NCBI GenBank assembly: GCA_029204225.1
Contig: CM055115.1
Span: 9,295,466 to 9,359,465, forward strand
DNA from: Diphasiastrum complanatum
Lineage: Eukaryota > Streptophyta > Lycopodiopsida > Lycopodiales > Lycopodiaceae
DNA length: 64,000 bases
Direction: 5' to 3'
Positions within the stretch are counted from its first letter, which is position 1. Each line of letters opens with the position of its first letter. Positions 1 to 10,790 of this stretch are shown piece after piece. Both the position numbers and the translations under genes were made by a program. Below the pieces are notes generated by a model. The model had not been told where the DNA came from and did not search any database. It worked only from the letters and a program-made list of their open reading frames with translations.

Positions 1-19
1 TCATAGGAGGAGATAGTAC

Positions 20-1090
20 TCAATTATTGGATCCTATTGAAAGTGTGTAAAAACATTTATTGTTCATCATTTGAGTTTTCTTCACTTCAAATGTCTTCAA
101 TGGGTTCATCCTTGTTGGAACCAAGTGAAAGATTGCCACTTGTATTGTATGTTGTCCATCCACAACATAAAATTTTATCTGTACTGCCTTGTCCTTTAAA
201 ATTTTGCTGTCGAACACCTCTACAAACTCCCCAGTTTTTGAATAAAATGGGATCACATCTACTGGGGGCAACTTCACCCCAATAGTGTTAAACAACAATC
301 TCTGCAACGCATCACAATAATCTCCATTGAAAGGCCTATAGTTATATTGCACTGGGAGAAGCTCACACTTGGTTACATCAATTTGAATCTCAGTTTGTAT
401 ACCCAGAGGATACAACTTCTTAAAGGCATCCAATCTCATATTTGTTTTTGCAAGTGCATCTTCATCGCATGATTTTGAGGCCTTTGATTTTTTTGAGACA
501 ACTTCAATCAAAACATCCTTCTTTTATTTGACACCCTTTTTCCTGCTCTTTTGCCCTTTTTGTGAAGGTGGTTGAAAACTCCTAGGTGGAATTGCGTCCA
601 CTATTGTAACCACTAAAGTCATATTTGCAGGTGATTCATGGTGATTATGTCTCTCCGTAACACTTGTCCCTTCCACTTCTTTAGTTCATTGTCTGGACTT
701 TTTTTTTGGAACATTTCTTTCTGACCCAAGAAAACGAATTTTTCTTTTGGCCCTTCAAAAGCCTTCAAGTATCTCCTTGTGTGAATAGCCAATTCAATCC
801 GTAGCAAGAGTTCAGATTTTTCTAAACGCTTGCTACCATCAGCGTGACATCATAATCAACGATACTACCATAGATCTCAAAATATTTCTCATTCTTTTTA
901 GTAAATATTTTCAAAAATGCAGAACCACAATCATCAAATTCCTCTTGAATATCCACCACACATCCACAACTCGTAGTGTTTCCTGTATCAATCCAAAGCA
1001 CAAAGAAAAATATGTCTAATTTAGAACCATTCTCAAAAACCTCAAAGTACCACTTATACTTATTGTCAAACTAAATTCTCGATGTCACTC
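20..1090 (-). pseudogene. Decayed gene with a ParB-like DGQH motif, copy 1
   Basis: I do not recognise the family. Read on the minus strand, a fairly continuous coding signal runs from about 1090 down to 20 but changes frame. The 5' part contains KWYFEVFENGSK and GSKRLEKSELLLRIE, with a frameshift between them near 830. A 13 bp insertion near 680 relative to the other copy shifts the frame again. A GAA-to-TAA change near 524 stops the next segment. The last 163 codons stay open and include RPFNGDY, PPVDVIPFY and FYVVDGQHTIQVA. The order RP..Y..-L, PPV.VI, then V.DGQH...A recalls the ParB/sulfiredoxin-like nuclease fold, where a DGxHR motif follows such strands; here the R is T. That assignment is inference. 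A lysine-rich stretch (KKSKASKS) precedes the domain. The other block A copy has an open 218-codon version. Confidence 0.55.
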
Positions 1091-1261
1091 ATACTTATTG
1101 TCAATCTTTACTAAATTCTCGATGTCACTCATAAGGGGAACAATTATTCCTACAAATGATCCATCAGTGTAAAAATAGTAGTGTTAGAACTTCCTTCTGT
1201 TAAAGCTTCTGAAAATACGAAACAATAACTTCAACATTTTACTTACCAATAAACAATTTAT

Positions 1262-2540
1262 AGCTAGAGCATTGCTCAACTTTCATGTCAATGTTGGAAC
1301 ACAATTGGAAAAATTTTGTGCTACATTGAACATTAACAACATAATCTGTTGGCTAACTCGAGCAGTGCTCGAGTTAGAGGTAGAAGCAGATTGCCCACCA
1401 TGTCAAAGTCGGACACTACTGGAAAGGAAGACAAGATTGACCCCCTCTTCCGCTCTCAAAATACGAAACCAATAAAGTTCAGTATTTTTATTTACCAATA
1501 AACAGTTTCTAGCTCGAGCATTGCTCGAGTTACATGTCAAATATGGAACACATTTGACGGATGGACAAATTTTGTGTTACATTGAACATCAACAACATAA
1601 TATGTTGGCTATCTCGAGCCATGCTCGAGTTAGAGGAGAAAGCTAATTGAATCCACTTTCATAAAAGTGCAAATCCATAGGTTTTCCATAGTGGTGAGTT
1701 CCAAAAAAAAATTCGAAAAAATTGCCTAACTCGAGTAATGCTTGAGTTAGAAGTAGAAGCTAGTTTCCGGCCATTTCAAAGTCGGATCAAAATTGGTGCC
1801 TGGACAAATCTTGTGACACATTCAATTTCAATAACATAATTTGGGCTAACTCGAGCAGTGCTAGAACATCATTGTAAAAATAAGACTGTTAGAACTTCTG
1901 TTAAAGCTTCTCAAAATACAAAACCAATAAACTTCAATATTTTTACTTACCAATAAAGAGTTTATAACTTGAGCATTGCTCAAGTTACATGCCAAAGTTG
2001 GAACACAATTGTTGGATGGAGAAATTTGTGCTACATTGAACATCAACAACATAATCTCTTGGCTAACTTGAGCAGTGCTCACTGGTTAGAGGTAGAAGGT
2101 GATTGCATATACTTTGATAAAAGTGCAAAAAAGTAATTTTACCATATTAGTGAATTCAGAAAAAAAACTTCCTAAATTGGTGTCTTAACTCGAGCAGTGC
2201 TCGAGCTAGAAGTAGAAGCTGGTTGCCCACCATGTCAAAGTCAAACACTCTTGGAAAGAAAGACAAGATTGACCATCTCTTCCGCTCTCAAAATACGAAA
2301 CCAATAAAGTTTAGCATCTATACTTATCAATTAACAGTATCTAAGTCGATCATTGCTCGAGTTACATGTCAAAGTTGGAATTTCAAATCAAGACAGGAAC
2401 CCATAAATTTGTATCATTATAAAACTCTTGCAACTTGAGTTAGTGCTCAAGTTCTAAAATGACTAGACTGTAGTACAAGCGTTCATATAGAGAGGGTAGA
2501 AGAAATGGCTAGAACTCAAGCACTGCTTGAGTAGGCTGGA
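1262..2540. repeat. Palindrome array, part 1 (copy 1)
   Basis: About eleven degenerate copies of a short palindrome lie here, roughly every 75-160 bp. The best one, at 1353-1377, is perfect: 12-base arms CTAACTCGAGCA and its reverse complement around a central G. Other copies start near 1511, 1613, 1729, 1848, 1966, 2063, 2189, 2340, 2431 and 2514. Two kinds of spacer alternate: one contains 'ctcaaaatacgaaaccaata', the other 'acattgaacatcaacaacat'. Many variants are CTCGAG to CTTGAG or CTCAAG, the changes expected from methylated-CpG decay. Short ORFs in here are spacer reading frames, not genes. Confidence 0.85.
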
Positions 2541-4020
2541 TCTAATTTTTTTTAAGACTATAGTAAAGGTGTCCGAAAAAAAAGTATGCAATTTTTCCCC
2601 CAATGTTCTAATGACAACTTATTGACATGATAAAGAAATCATTCATGTGAATTTCTCATGAGTCATGACCATTAGTATTTCTGACTTTGTGTATTTCAAA
2701 CCTAGTATTTTTGGGACTACATTAGGTAGTTTCATTGATTAGGGTTTAGGGTTTATTTTTGTTTTTTAAGGAAACAAAAAAAATTATTTAATAACACAAC
2801 AATCTTTGTTCAAAGTCCAAAAATTCAAGACTAGAGCAAATTTGATCACACAAAGAGTTGTTCATTTAAAGGCTAGTAGTTTGGTAATGGAACAACATCC
2901 TATTAGTAAATACAAGGAGTCTATACACCACATTAGATTAGAGCAAAAATACAAAATCGGCTATGGCTACAATATGTCAAGTATCACCAAAAACGTTCAA
3001 GACAAACATTTTAAACAAATTGTTTAATATATTTGATGACATTAGTCATCAGATATGTTACTAATAATACATGAGACTTCATATATTGTCTCTTAACACA
3101 CACATGACTTCATAATTAATATGTGAAATATAGAAGAGCTCAAACATATGTGAGACATTTCAAATAATTATCAAAGGAAACTAGAACCATAGATATCAAT
3201 GCTCACATATATATTTCCAAATGCATTTTTGTGTTTCCAAAACAAAATTGCATTGCAAAAGCTGTAAAAACACATGGCAAAATTATGTCTTATTTATGTT
3301 TCAATTAAGAAACGACTGGGTATAGGACTTCTATGCCAAACTCTCACCTTGACTAAATTTGAATTTTGGTTCTCCCAATTTTAGACTACTAGAGACTAGA
3401 AACTAGTGACTTGCAAATTTTTTGAAACGTGGCTCTTGGAAGAGCTTAGATTAGACTAGAGATTAGCAATCTAGAGAGCAGAGATTATACTAGAGATTAG
3501 TAATCTAGTTGAATTTCCCTCCAGGTTTTCACTAGCAAAGATTTGAGAATACGATTAGAGATTACGCTGCTCAGACAAGATTAGCAATAACAGATTACAC
3601 AGGAACAACAAAAGCAAATCATACATGCACACAATCAGAGATTATGCTTCTAAGTCAGCATTAGCATTTACAATTCATTTAGGAAAAATGAAGTGACAAG
3701 TTCATATAGTCCATGCAGGTACAACGAAAGTGACAAGATCATACAGGTACAATAGTAGTGGCAATAGTAAGGTAGGCACATTTCCAAAGACTCCATACTC
3801 TTGCAAGCATTATCAAAATCGCCATTCAATCGCAATGTGTCTAAATGATCTCTTAGAAAACCTCTACCCCTTTGAATATTAGCGCATTGCTATATTGTAT
3901 TCCTTGAAAACAATGTAGTCATAAATTAAATGTTTCACGAGTAGATATCCAAGGCGTTGAGGAATATCGCCTTGCTAGAGTTCACAATGCTAGAGAAATA
4001 TCTGCAATATTCTGAAAACT

Positions 4021-4023
<3 letters not shown>
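2541..4023. other. AT-rich non-coding stretch with no gene seen
   Basis: No convincing coding signal on either strand. Bases 2488-3246 are absent from the other block A copy, which joins directly at the equivalent point. Around 3440-3515 there is a small degenerate repeat of ACTAGAGATTAG. The rest is low-complexity AT-rich sequence. Confidence 0.7.

Positions 4024-4058
<35 letters not shown>
4024..4058. repeat. (GA)n microsatellite, short allele
   Basis: Uninterrupted GA dinucleotide run of about 35 bp, between the non-coding stretch and part 2 of the palindrome array. The same locus in the other block A copy is about 105 bp. Confidence 0.97.
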
Positions 4059-4061
<3 letters not shown>

Positions 4062-4099
4062 TGTCAGGCTTGCTATAATTGCCAAGAGTGTATAAGCTA

Positions 4100-5745
4100 G
4101 ACAAAGTTGGTGTCTAACTTGAGCAGTGTTCGAGGCAGATGCATGCCATGATTCCATTGTATAGACATATTATTAGCAATTGCTTTTTGAGTTGTATAAA
4201 GTAGACTACAAATTTTCAAACTCGAGTAGTGCTCGAATTAGAGTTGTGCTCTGAAGCCTTTTGTAGACATATCATATTTGACTATTTTTCAGTTCTACAT
4301 GTATTATATGAATCCTTTGTCAGGAGGGTATAATCTGGACAAAAGTTGGTGTCCAACTTGAGCAATGCTTCATTTGGAGATATTCTCTGAAGCCTTTGTA
4401 GACATATGATGTTGGATTGCATTTTTAGTTGTGTAGACCAGATTCCAAATTGTGGAAGTCGAGCAGTGCTCGAGTTAGGTTTGCCATGATTCCTTTGTCA
4501 AGCTTGCTATAATTGGTAGGAGTGTGTAATCTAGACAAAGTTGGTGTCTAGCTTGAGCAGTGCTCGAGTTAGATGTATGCCATGATTCCATTGTACAGAC
4601 ATCTCATATGCTATTGCTTTTTGAGCTCTATAAAGTAGATTTCAAATTGTCTAACTCGAGCAGTGCTCGAGTTAGAGCTGTGCTCTGAAGCCTTTTGTAG
4701 ACATATGATATTTGATTGTCTTTTAGTTGAACAAGTATTAATACTATATCATGAGTGTATAATGTTGACAAAATTTGGTGTGTAACTCGAGCAGTGCTCA
4801 AGTTGGAGCTATGCTCTGAAGCCTGTGCAGACATATGATGTTGGATTGCATTTTTAGTTGTGTAGACTAGATTCCAAATTGGGGAACTCGAGAAGTGCTC
4901 GAGTTAGGTATGCAAACTAACATAATGGTAATGATCAATTCATAACAGAAGTTTGACCATGGTTCCTTTGTCAGGCTTGCTATAATTGCCAAGAGTGTAT
5001 AATCTGGACAAAATTTTGGTGTCCAACTCGAACAGTGCTCGAGTTAGAGGTATTCTCTGAAGATTTGTAGACATATGATGTTGGATTGCATTTTTAGTTG
5101 TGTAGACTAGATTCCAAAAAAAATGAAGTCGAGTAGTGCTTGAATTAGATATGCTATGATTCTTTTGTCAGGCTTGCTATAATTGGCAGGATTGTATAAT
5201 CTGGACAAAGTTGGTGTCTAACTTGAGCAGTGCTTGAGTTAGATGTATGCCATGATTCCATTGTACAGACATATCATATGCTATTTCTTTTTTTAGTTCT
5301 ATAAAGCAGATTTCAATTTGTCTAACTCGAGCAGTTCTCGAATTAGAGCTATGCTCTAAAGCCTTTTGTAGACATATAATATTTGACTATTTTTTAGTGT
5401 ACAAGTATTATATGAATCCTTTTCAAGAGGGTATAATCTGGACAAAATTTGGTGTCCAACTCGAGCAGTGCTCGAGTTAGAGGTATGCTCTGAAGGCTTT
5501 GTAGAAATATGTTGTAAGTTTGCTTTTTTTAATTGTATAGACCAGATTCCAAATTGTCGAACTCGAGCAGTGCTATAATTGGTAGGAGTGTGTAATCTGG
5601 ACAGAGTTGGTGTCTAATTTGAGCAGTGCTCGAGTTAGATGTATGCCATGATTCCATTGTACAGACATCTCATATGTTGTTGCTTTTTGAGCTCTATAAA
5701 GCAGATTTCAAATTGTCTAACTCGAGCAGTGCTTGACTTAGAGCT
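4100..5745. repeat. Palindrome array, part 2, with higher-order units (copy 1)
   Basis: About sixteen copies of the same palindrome family, near 4108, 4220, 4350, 4457, 4551, 4653, 4784, 4885, 5024, 5127, 5220, 5324, 5458, 5560, 5610 and 5718. The copy at 4651-4675 is perfect over 25 bases. Four spacer types recur in order, giving a unit of about 430 bp: A after 'tttcaaattgtctaa', B after 'aatttggtgt', C after 'tagattccaaattg', D after 'acaaagttggtgtct'. The run reads A-B-C-D, A-B-C-B-C-D, A-B-(C/D fusion)-D, A, with one 55 bp insertion near 4920. No coding signal. Confidence 0.85.
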
Positions 5746-6413
5746 ATGCACTGAAGCCTTTTGTAGATTTGACTAAGTTATGCCTAAGGGTTTTTATGAT
5801 CCCAAAATCTGTTGTCGTTTAAATAGAATAGCATATATGACATAGCGTACTTATGACAAGGATGTGTGTACACTGTAAACATTGAATAGTACTGTATTGA
5901 TAGATTTCTGCCATCGTAGGACACTTAAGATTTCAATTCCAACAGTTTGTCCTTTCATGAATTGTATAACAGGGAGCAATCACAAATTTGAGTTTATTGA
6001 ACTTCTGCCTTAAACAATTGCAATTGATGATCATATGCCTATAGCTCGTAGTGATGAAATTATATTGTTCATGCTCTTTTTGATTGAAAAACACTTAACG
6101 AATTAACTTATCTTTTTGGCTTGTAAAACTTTGTGCCCGTTCAGATATATTCTAAGCAAAATGCTGACGCAATGGTAATACTACAAAGGAGACATAGTAA
6201 AGGCCACGAGCATATGAGACAGAGCAATCACAATTACAATTTTCTCTACCAAGTAAATTGTAGACCTCAATTATCTTGCCTTTCAAGAACATAAACAACG
6301 ATAAAAGATGTTCTATTTTTGTCAGTTAATTTGATGCCATGTTACTCCTCAATATCCAGCTAGTAAATAATCTTGCGATAGTCATTCTAGATGTGCAACT
6401 AGTGAAGAATCAC
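5746..6413. other. 3' flank of BPS1-like gene, copy 1
   Basis: Non-coding sequence downstream of the minus-strand BPS1-like gene. It is conserved next to every copy of that gene (25497-26108 and 52001-52653) and next to the gene-tail fragments inside IR1, so it travels with the gene. No other gene is seen here. Confidence 0.7.
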
Positions 6414-7310
6414 TCAACAAAATTTCCTTACTGCAGAAATGAGTTTTGTCCTACCCGCGACTATGTCATCAAAAAGATCACGTACGGTGCACTCCAAACT
6501 TTCCAAACCACAGTTTAGACTGTTTAAGCTATGCCGAAGCTCCGTAACATCTGACAGTCGCAATTCCAACGAGCGCGGAACCTGTTCTCCTAATGACTGA
6601 AATTCAATGAAAAAATTATCCACATGAGCTTGCATGTTTCCAAATTCTCTTAGAAGAATTTTCTCTTTCGTTTCCTCACTGAACCGCAAGCCAATTCGTT
6701 CGATAAGCGTTTGATGTGAATTAGACGTAGATTTAGCCCATTCGCCCGTCGAACAAATCGCAATCAGTTTAGCGGAGTAAGAACTATCCATGTGAAGGAG
6801 TCCAAACAGAAGAATCATTGAAACGAAAGAAATTATGCTCTTCATGGGGTAAATTACTGCGCAAGGATCAAATTGCTTTGCATATCTGCTACCAAAATAC
6901 CAAAGCTCCTCCTCTGCCTCAAGTTTCATATCAACAAGTTGCTTGTTTGCTTGATGTATTCTGGACATCTCTCGTCGGCAATGATTTAGAGCCTGAACTA
7001 TGGTATCATAGTCATCCCCACCTGCTTGAAGAGCTTCAACCGCTATATGGACTACCCGCCCATAAATTTGCAATCTGGAAATACCCGTCATCAAAGCTTT
7101 ATAAACATTCATAAGTCGCATTGTCTCATCCATCAGAGTACTAAAGCATTTTAATGGAAAAACAACCTTCTCCACTAGATCCAAAACGACTGCAAGAGAA
7201 GATCTGAGAATATCCACAGCATACTGCATCCAGTCTACTGTGAAAAACTTATCTCCAATTGACTGTTCCAATTTTTGCAGACATGACGACAAATTGTCGT
7301 GAAATGACAT
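6414..7310 (-). CDS. BPS1-like (BYPASS1 family) protein, copy 1
   Basis: Open reading frame of 298 codons. The layout matches plant BPS1-like proteins: an N-terminal helical region with a WM motif (FFTVDWMQYAVDIL, about residues 22-35), a segment with MDETMRLMNVYKALMTGISRL (about 80-100), a hydrophobic stretch after YPMKSIISFVSMILLFGLL (about 155-173) at the place where the family has its single hydrophobic segment, and a C-terminal helical part ending LFDDIVAGRTKL, equivalent to the family's FF..VL.GRDALL. In Arabidopsis, BPS1 limits a root-derived mobile signal that arrests shoot growth; its biochemical role is unknown. At 298 residues the protein is somewhat shorter than typical members (about 350). 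An upstream in-frame ATG is cut off by a TGA (CGA in copy 2), so I start at the ATG of MSFHDN. It has a promoter with TATA and telo-box upstream. Confidence 0.7.
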   Translation of the reverse strand: MSFHDNLSSCLQKLEQSIGDKFFTVDWMQYAVDILRSSLAVVLDLVEKVVFPLKCFSTLMDETMRLMNVYKALMTGISRLQIYGRVVHIAVEALQAGGDDYDTIVQALNHCRREMSRIHQANKQLVDMKLEAEEELWYFGSRYAKQFDPCAVIYPMKSIISFVSMILLFGLLHMDSSYSAKLIAICSTGEWAKSTSNSHQTLIERIGLRFSEETKEKILLREFGNMQAHVDNFFIEFQSLGEQVPRSLELRLSDVTELRHSLNSLNCGLESLECTVRDLFDDIVAGRTKLISAVRKFC

Positions 7311-7780
7311 ATTGGCAGCACCATGACCGTGAGATCACAGCGAATTTACAAAAACCATGGCGGTGTTTCTTCAGGCAGAGTAAAGGAAGCAACCTTTGCC
7401 GTCTGTGTATTTTGCAGAAATCAAAGTAAGGCTACCGGCCTACCGCTGTACCTTCTGAAATAGCTTGAGAACGTTGTCAAGACAAAAAAATTATGAAGTA
7501 AAATTCGCCTTGAGATTGTCGACGAACCCAGCTACGGATTATCACTGACTCAGAGGTTCGAAGGAATTTATTGAGTTCCGTCCTCTGTCTCTTACATTCA
7601 ACACGTCTGCATTCAAGTAAGGTTCTTCTTGGCAAATCGTTCGCGGTCTCACTCTCGCTCGCTCGCGCTCTCTCTCTCTCTCTCTCCCTCTGTCTCTCAA
7701 TCAAATGTGTGGTGTTCTCTCTATCGATCTCTATATATATGCTATTTGGACACCTTCAAAACCCTAGTCGCTACATAATA
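7311..7780 (-). promoter_or_regulatory. Promoter and leader of BPS1-like gene, copy 1
   Basis: In transcription order on the minus strand: a telo-box AAACCCTA on the plus strand (7759-7766), a TATA-like run (about 7731-7740, TATATATA here, TATAAATA in the other copies), then a GA-rich leader (CT tract on the plus strand about 7668-7697). A GTAAGA donor-like site near 7590 and a pyrimidine-poor ..TACACAG acceptor-like site near 7410 hint at a 5'UTR intron; this is inference. ORFs read through the CT tract are artefacts of the repeat. Confidence 0.5.
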
Positions 7781-7947
7781 TGTAGTACCCTAGAACGTGA
7801 CGAAATGCATATTGGACCCCTAAGAGGGCTAAAAAATGAGACCAAAAAACACTTTGGATACCAACCCAACAAAGTGATCCAAGGGAGTTGCCTGGAATAT
7901 GACTAGGTAATAGAATGCCATGATTAACCTCGGTACTCGTTATTTAT

Positions 7948-8830
7948 GTAGGAGAAACACAACCTGTTGTTTTTGGCCTTATCAAAGTCAGCTCTCTCTA
8001 ACCGATGGCGCTTCTTTTTCTTCCATGAAGGGGAAGCTTTGTCAACCACTCACTCCTTGCCCTTTTTGAAAGGAGGGCCTGTAGAGGGTTTGTTTTTGGA
8101 TTTCGGCCTTTGTTGCTCTTTGCAGGTCATAGTGTGCATGTTGTCAAAAATCTGAACAAAACGCACAACAACCTCTAAGGATTGTGGCTGATTTCGGCGG
8201 ACCTCCAATGGATATTCTTTGGGCAAGCCCAATATGGAATGCATCTTAAGGAGCACTCTGTTTATGCGGTTAAGAAGCCACAATGCAGCTTATTGGAAAT
8301 CTTATAAAAAAACATCTAAGGGTTTTGTTCCCATTTGCAAAGTTGCAAATCGATGAGAATATTTAAAATCGTCATGGACAGGCATATAGGCAGCCTTAAA
8401 GGCTACCTGGAAGTAACCCAAGTAGTTGGGACCGTAGCTCGATCTTTAAGATCTTGCCACCATGAGTACGCTTTACCGCATAAGAACATGATGGCCGTAG
8501 CAATCCGAGCTATCTAGTAGATTGTGCATGGAGAAATGTGAAGTCCATCGATCCAACCAGGCCAAGACCACATCTTGGTGTCTATCCTTTTTCTCCAGTA
8601 AAAAACTCCGGATTAAACATCGGGTTAAGGAGGGCTTGCTAAGATTGGGACATAGCCCGCATTTCGGCCTCCGCCCGCTCATGTTTAGTCCGTATGTCAA
8701 CAATTTGTTGCTGCAACAAATTAATTGCACACGTCATAATATCCATATCAGTCCATAGGGGACTTGGAGCTCGAGTTTCTTCCATAGGAAAAGCAGTATG
8801 TAGCTAGAAGGTTGAGGAAAAATGGAGAAC
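7948..8830 (-). pseudogene. Gypsy-like gag fragment (degenerate)
   Basis: Minus-strand frames read NQPQSLEVVVRFVQIFDNMH followed by a lysine-rich tail (KSKNKPSTGPPFKKGKE), upstream of which is KKDRHQDVVLAWLD and, in another frame, a KYSHRFATLQ segment. Short helical stretches followed by a basic Pro/Lys-rich tail are typical of Ty3/gypsy Gag. Several stops and frameshifts break it. It begins exactly where homology to block A ends, so it marks a breakpoint. It could belong to the same family as the pol remnants in IR1 but there is no overlap to prove it. Confidence 0.45.
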
Positions 8831-8930
8831 AACAGTATCAAAACCGTTAAAAATTGATAACTAGAGAAGGGCTCAACAAATCGTAAACTTGAGCACTAAC
8901 AAACTCTACAAACAACTTTGAGAATGAGGT

Positions 8931-9400
8931 TAAAATTTGAATTTTTTTCTTTGTTGTTGAATTTCAATTTGGTAAAAATTTGAAAGTTACTTGTCTAATA
9001 GTTTTCTAATTGATGTTGATCGCTAGAATTCTATCAGTCAAAGAAATGTTTGTGCAAGATACTCGTTAAATTTGATTAAAATCATCAAACAATATGAAAT
9101 GATCAGATTGAATGAGTGGAAATGGTATTCTTTATCTAGACAGTAAATCTGACAGGATATGGTTCAAGAATTATTGAAATTCTATTGGTGGGATTTCCAT
9201 TCATGTAATTTTATATTCTGTGTTTGGATAGGTTTTATCAATATTAACGGAGTAATGCCAAACCAGTCAATAAAAAGGAAACACAATCCAATTTGATTGG
9301 AAAATTTGTCGTAATAGAAATTACATAACTGATTTCATTTCCAGTAAAATCCTATGGTGAATTATATTCAAAAGATCAGACTAGTACGGTTTCACATACT
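8931..9400 (+). repeat. AT-rich dispersed repeat (truncated copy)
   Basis: Same orientation as 14213-14690 and inverted relative to 18066-18735 and 23390-24015. It lacks the first ~170 bp present in the other copies. It contains 'ggtgggatttcc' and 'aacggagtaatgcc'. No coding potential; the nature of the element (LTR or other) is unknown. Confidence 0.8.
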
Positions 9401-10011
9401 AGTAAATGATTTTTGATATAACAGAAATTGTTTTGGACTTCTTCCTATTGTAACTGATTTTTAAACATTTACTACTGTCATTACGTCTTTTTGGTACCTT
9501 AGCTGAAATAGATTTCCAGAGAACTGAAAATTCTAAGGAAGGAAGAAGAGTGGACATCAGATGGTAGTAAGTAGTATCAGGAAATGTATTTTGCAGTTAA
9601 GATTTTGGTAATCCCTATAAATAATTGCTTAATACTGGTTATTGATGTCCTGGTTTGAATTCATTCAGTTGAACTCGTAACTGATATCTTTGTGACCATT
9701 GAGTTATCCGCAGTTTTGGATGTCAATTGTGAGGTTAAAAGTGGAATCTAATATGTGGTAATAAATGAAAGACTTCACATGATATCGCTTTAGAATATTT
9801 GAGAGAAAAGGATCCGACCTTTGAAAATAATTGCAGCCAAACCTTCAAAACAGATCATTACTTAAGGTTTCTTGTAACATCCAATGATAAGATGTTGAAT
9901 GTCCAAAAATACTCATAGAAAAGTTGAATAGAGCTACTAGTTGATTTCTATTATCCATTACTATGGATGGTATACACAAAATAGGAAGATAAATATAGTG
10001 AATACTTTGAA
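9401..10011. other. Non-coding stretch in IR1 left arm
   Basis: AT-rich, no gene recognised. It ends where homology to the BPS1-like coding sequence begins. The mirror copy is at 22755-23389. Confidence 0.6.
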
Positions 10012-10110
10012 GGTTTGGAAAGTTTGCTGTGCATCGTACGTGATCTTTTTGATGACATAGTTGTGGGTAGGACAAAACTCATTTCTGCAGTAAGGAAATT
10101 TTGTTGAGTG
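10012..10110 (+). pseudogene. BPS1-like gene tail fragment (left arm)
   Basis: The last ~33 codons of the BPS1-like gene (GLESL.C.VRDLFDDIV.GRTKLISAVRKFC) are intact with the same stop codon. Upstream sequence is unrelated, so this is a 5'-truncated piece. The gene's 3' flank follows it. Confidence 0.85.
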
Positions 10111-10510
10111 ATTCTTCACTAGTTGCACCTCTAGAATGACTATCGCAAGATTCTTTACTAGCTGGATATTGAGGAGTAACATGGCATCAAATTAACTGAA
10201 AAAATAGAACATCTTTTATCGTTGTTTATATTCTTGAAAGGCAAGATAATTGAGGTCTACAATTTACTTGGTAGAGGAAATAGTAATTGTGATTACTCTA
10301 TCTCAATTGCTCGTGGCCTTTACTATGGCTCCCTCGTAGTATTACCATTGCGTCAGCATTTTGCTTAGAATATATCTGAACAGGCACAAAGTTTTACAAG
10401 CCAAAAAGATAAGTTAATTCGTTAAGTGTCTTTCAATCAAAAAGAGCATGAACAATATAATTTATTAATTACAAAAAAGAATTTAATTTCATCACTACGA
10501 GCTAAAGGCA
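10111..10510. other. Copied 3' flank of the BPS1-like gene
   Basis: Inverted copy of the sequence downstream of the BPS1-like genes (compare about 6000-6413). It shows that the gene tail was copied as genomic DNA with its flank, not as a processed transcript. No gene. Confidence 0.8.
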
Positions 10511-10790
10511 TCGATATGCGAACCATTTCAGTTTGATTTGGGAGCTTCAGTGAATGATTTTATTTTTGACAACAATCTAATGGAAATGAGGTATTCAACA
10601 TGGATACTACTAGCAATGAAGAGATTTCATTATGCCATAGAAATCCAACTCATACCAATCTTGTTCAATGCCTCATGGATCCATTTCACAAGAGCTTAAA
10701 GTGGCTTCTACTAGCGACTCTTATTCCTTTGGATTCTCTTCAACTCAATGGCCAATGTCTAATTCACGTGCATATTCATAATGTATTAAC
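10511..10790 (+). pseudogene. Unrecognised ORF fragment, cut by an LTR (left arm)
   Basis: Coding-like sequence EPFQFDLGA..NDFIFDNN, then after a frameshift EVFNMDTTSNEEIS and PFHKSLKWLLLATL. The same protein is longer and open at 24457-24938 (minus). It ends where the chromovirus LTR begins. Family unknown. Confidence 0.45.

Larger units (their letters stand above)
1..7947. repeat. Segmental duplication block A, copy 1
   Basis: This stretch is repeated in the same orientation at about 46925-54203, with the same feature order: DGQH-motif pseudogene, palindrome array, (GA)n, BPS1-like gene and its promoter. The first ~530 bases differ at only about five positions. The main length differences are a 759 bp segment (2488-3246) present only here and a shorter (GA)n. 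Homology starts before base 1 of the window and stops near 7947, where this copy runs into a gypsy gag-like fragment and the other copy runs into the IR2 arm. Confidence 0.93.

Noticed and set aside
1262-5745. Resemblance to a CRISPR array (regularly spaced palindromic repeats)
   Set aside because: Spacers are longer (about 75-115 bp), recur among themselves, and the repeats are diverged; the context is a plant nuclear genome with no cas genes.
6818-7114. 98-codon plus-strand ORF opposite the BPS1-like gene (also 26406-26711 and 53058-53354)
   Set aside because: It is the antisense shadow of a conserved coding region; its conservation follows from the real gene.
7477-7906. ORFs reading RERERE or SLSLSL near the BPS1-like promoters and the (GA)n tracts
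   Set aside because: They are translations of CT/GA microsatellites, not proteins.
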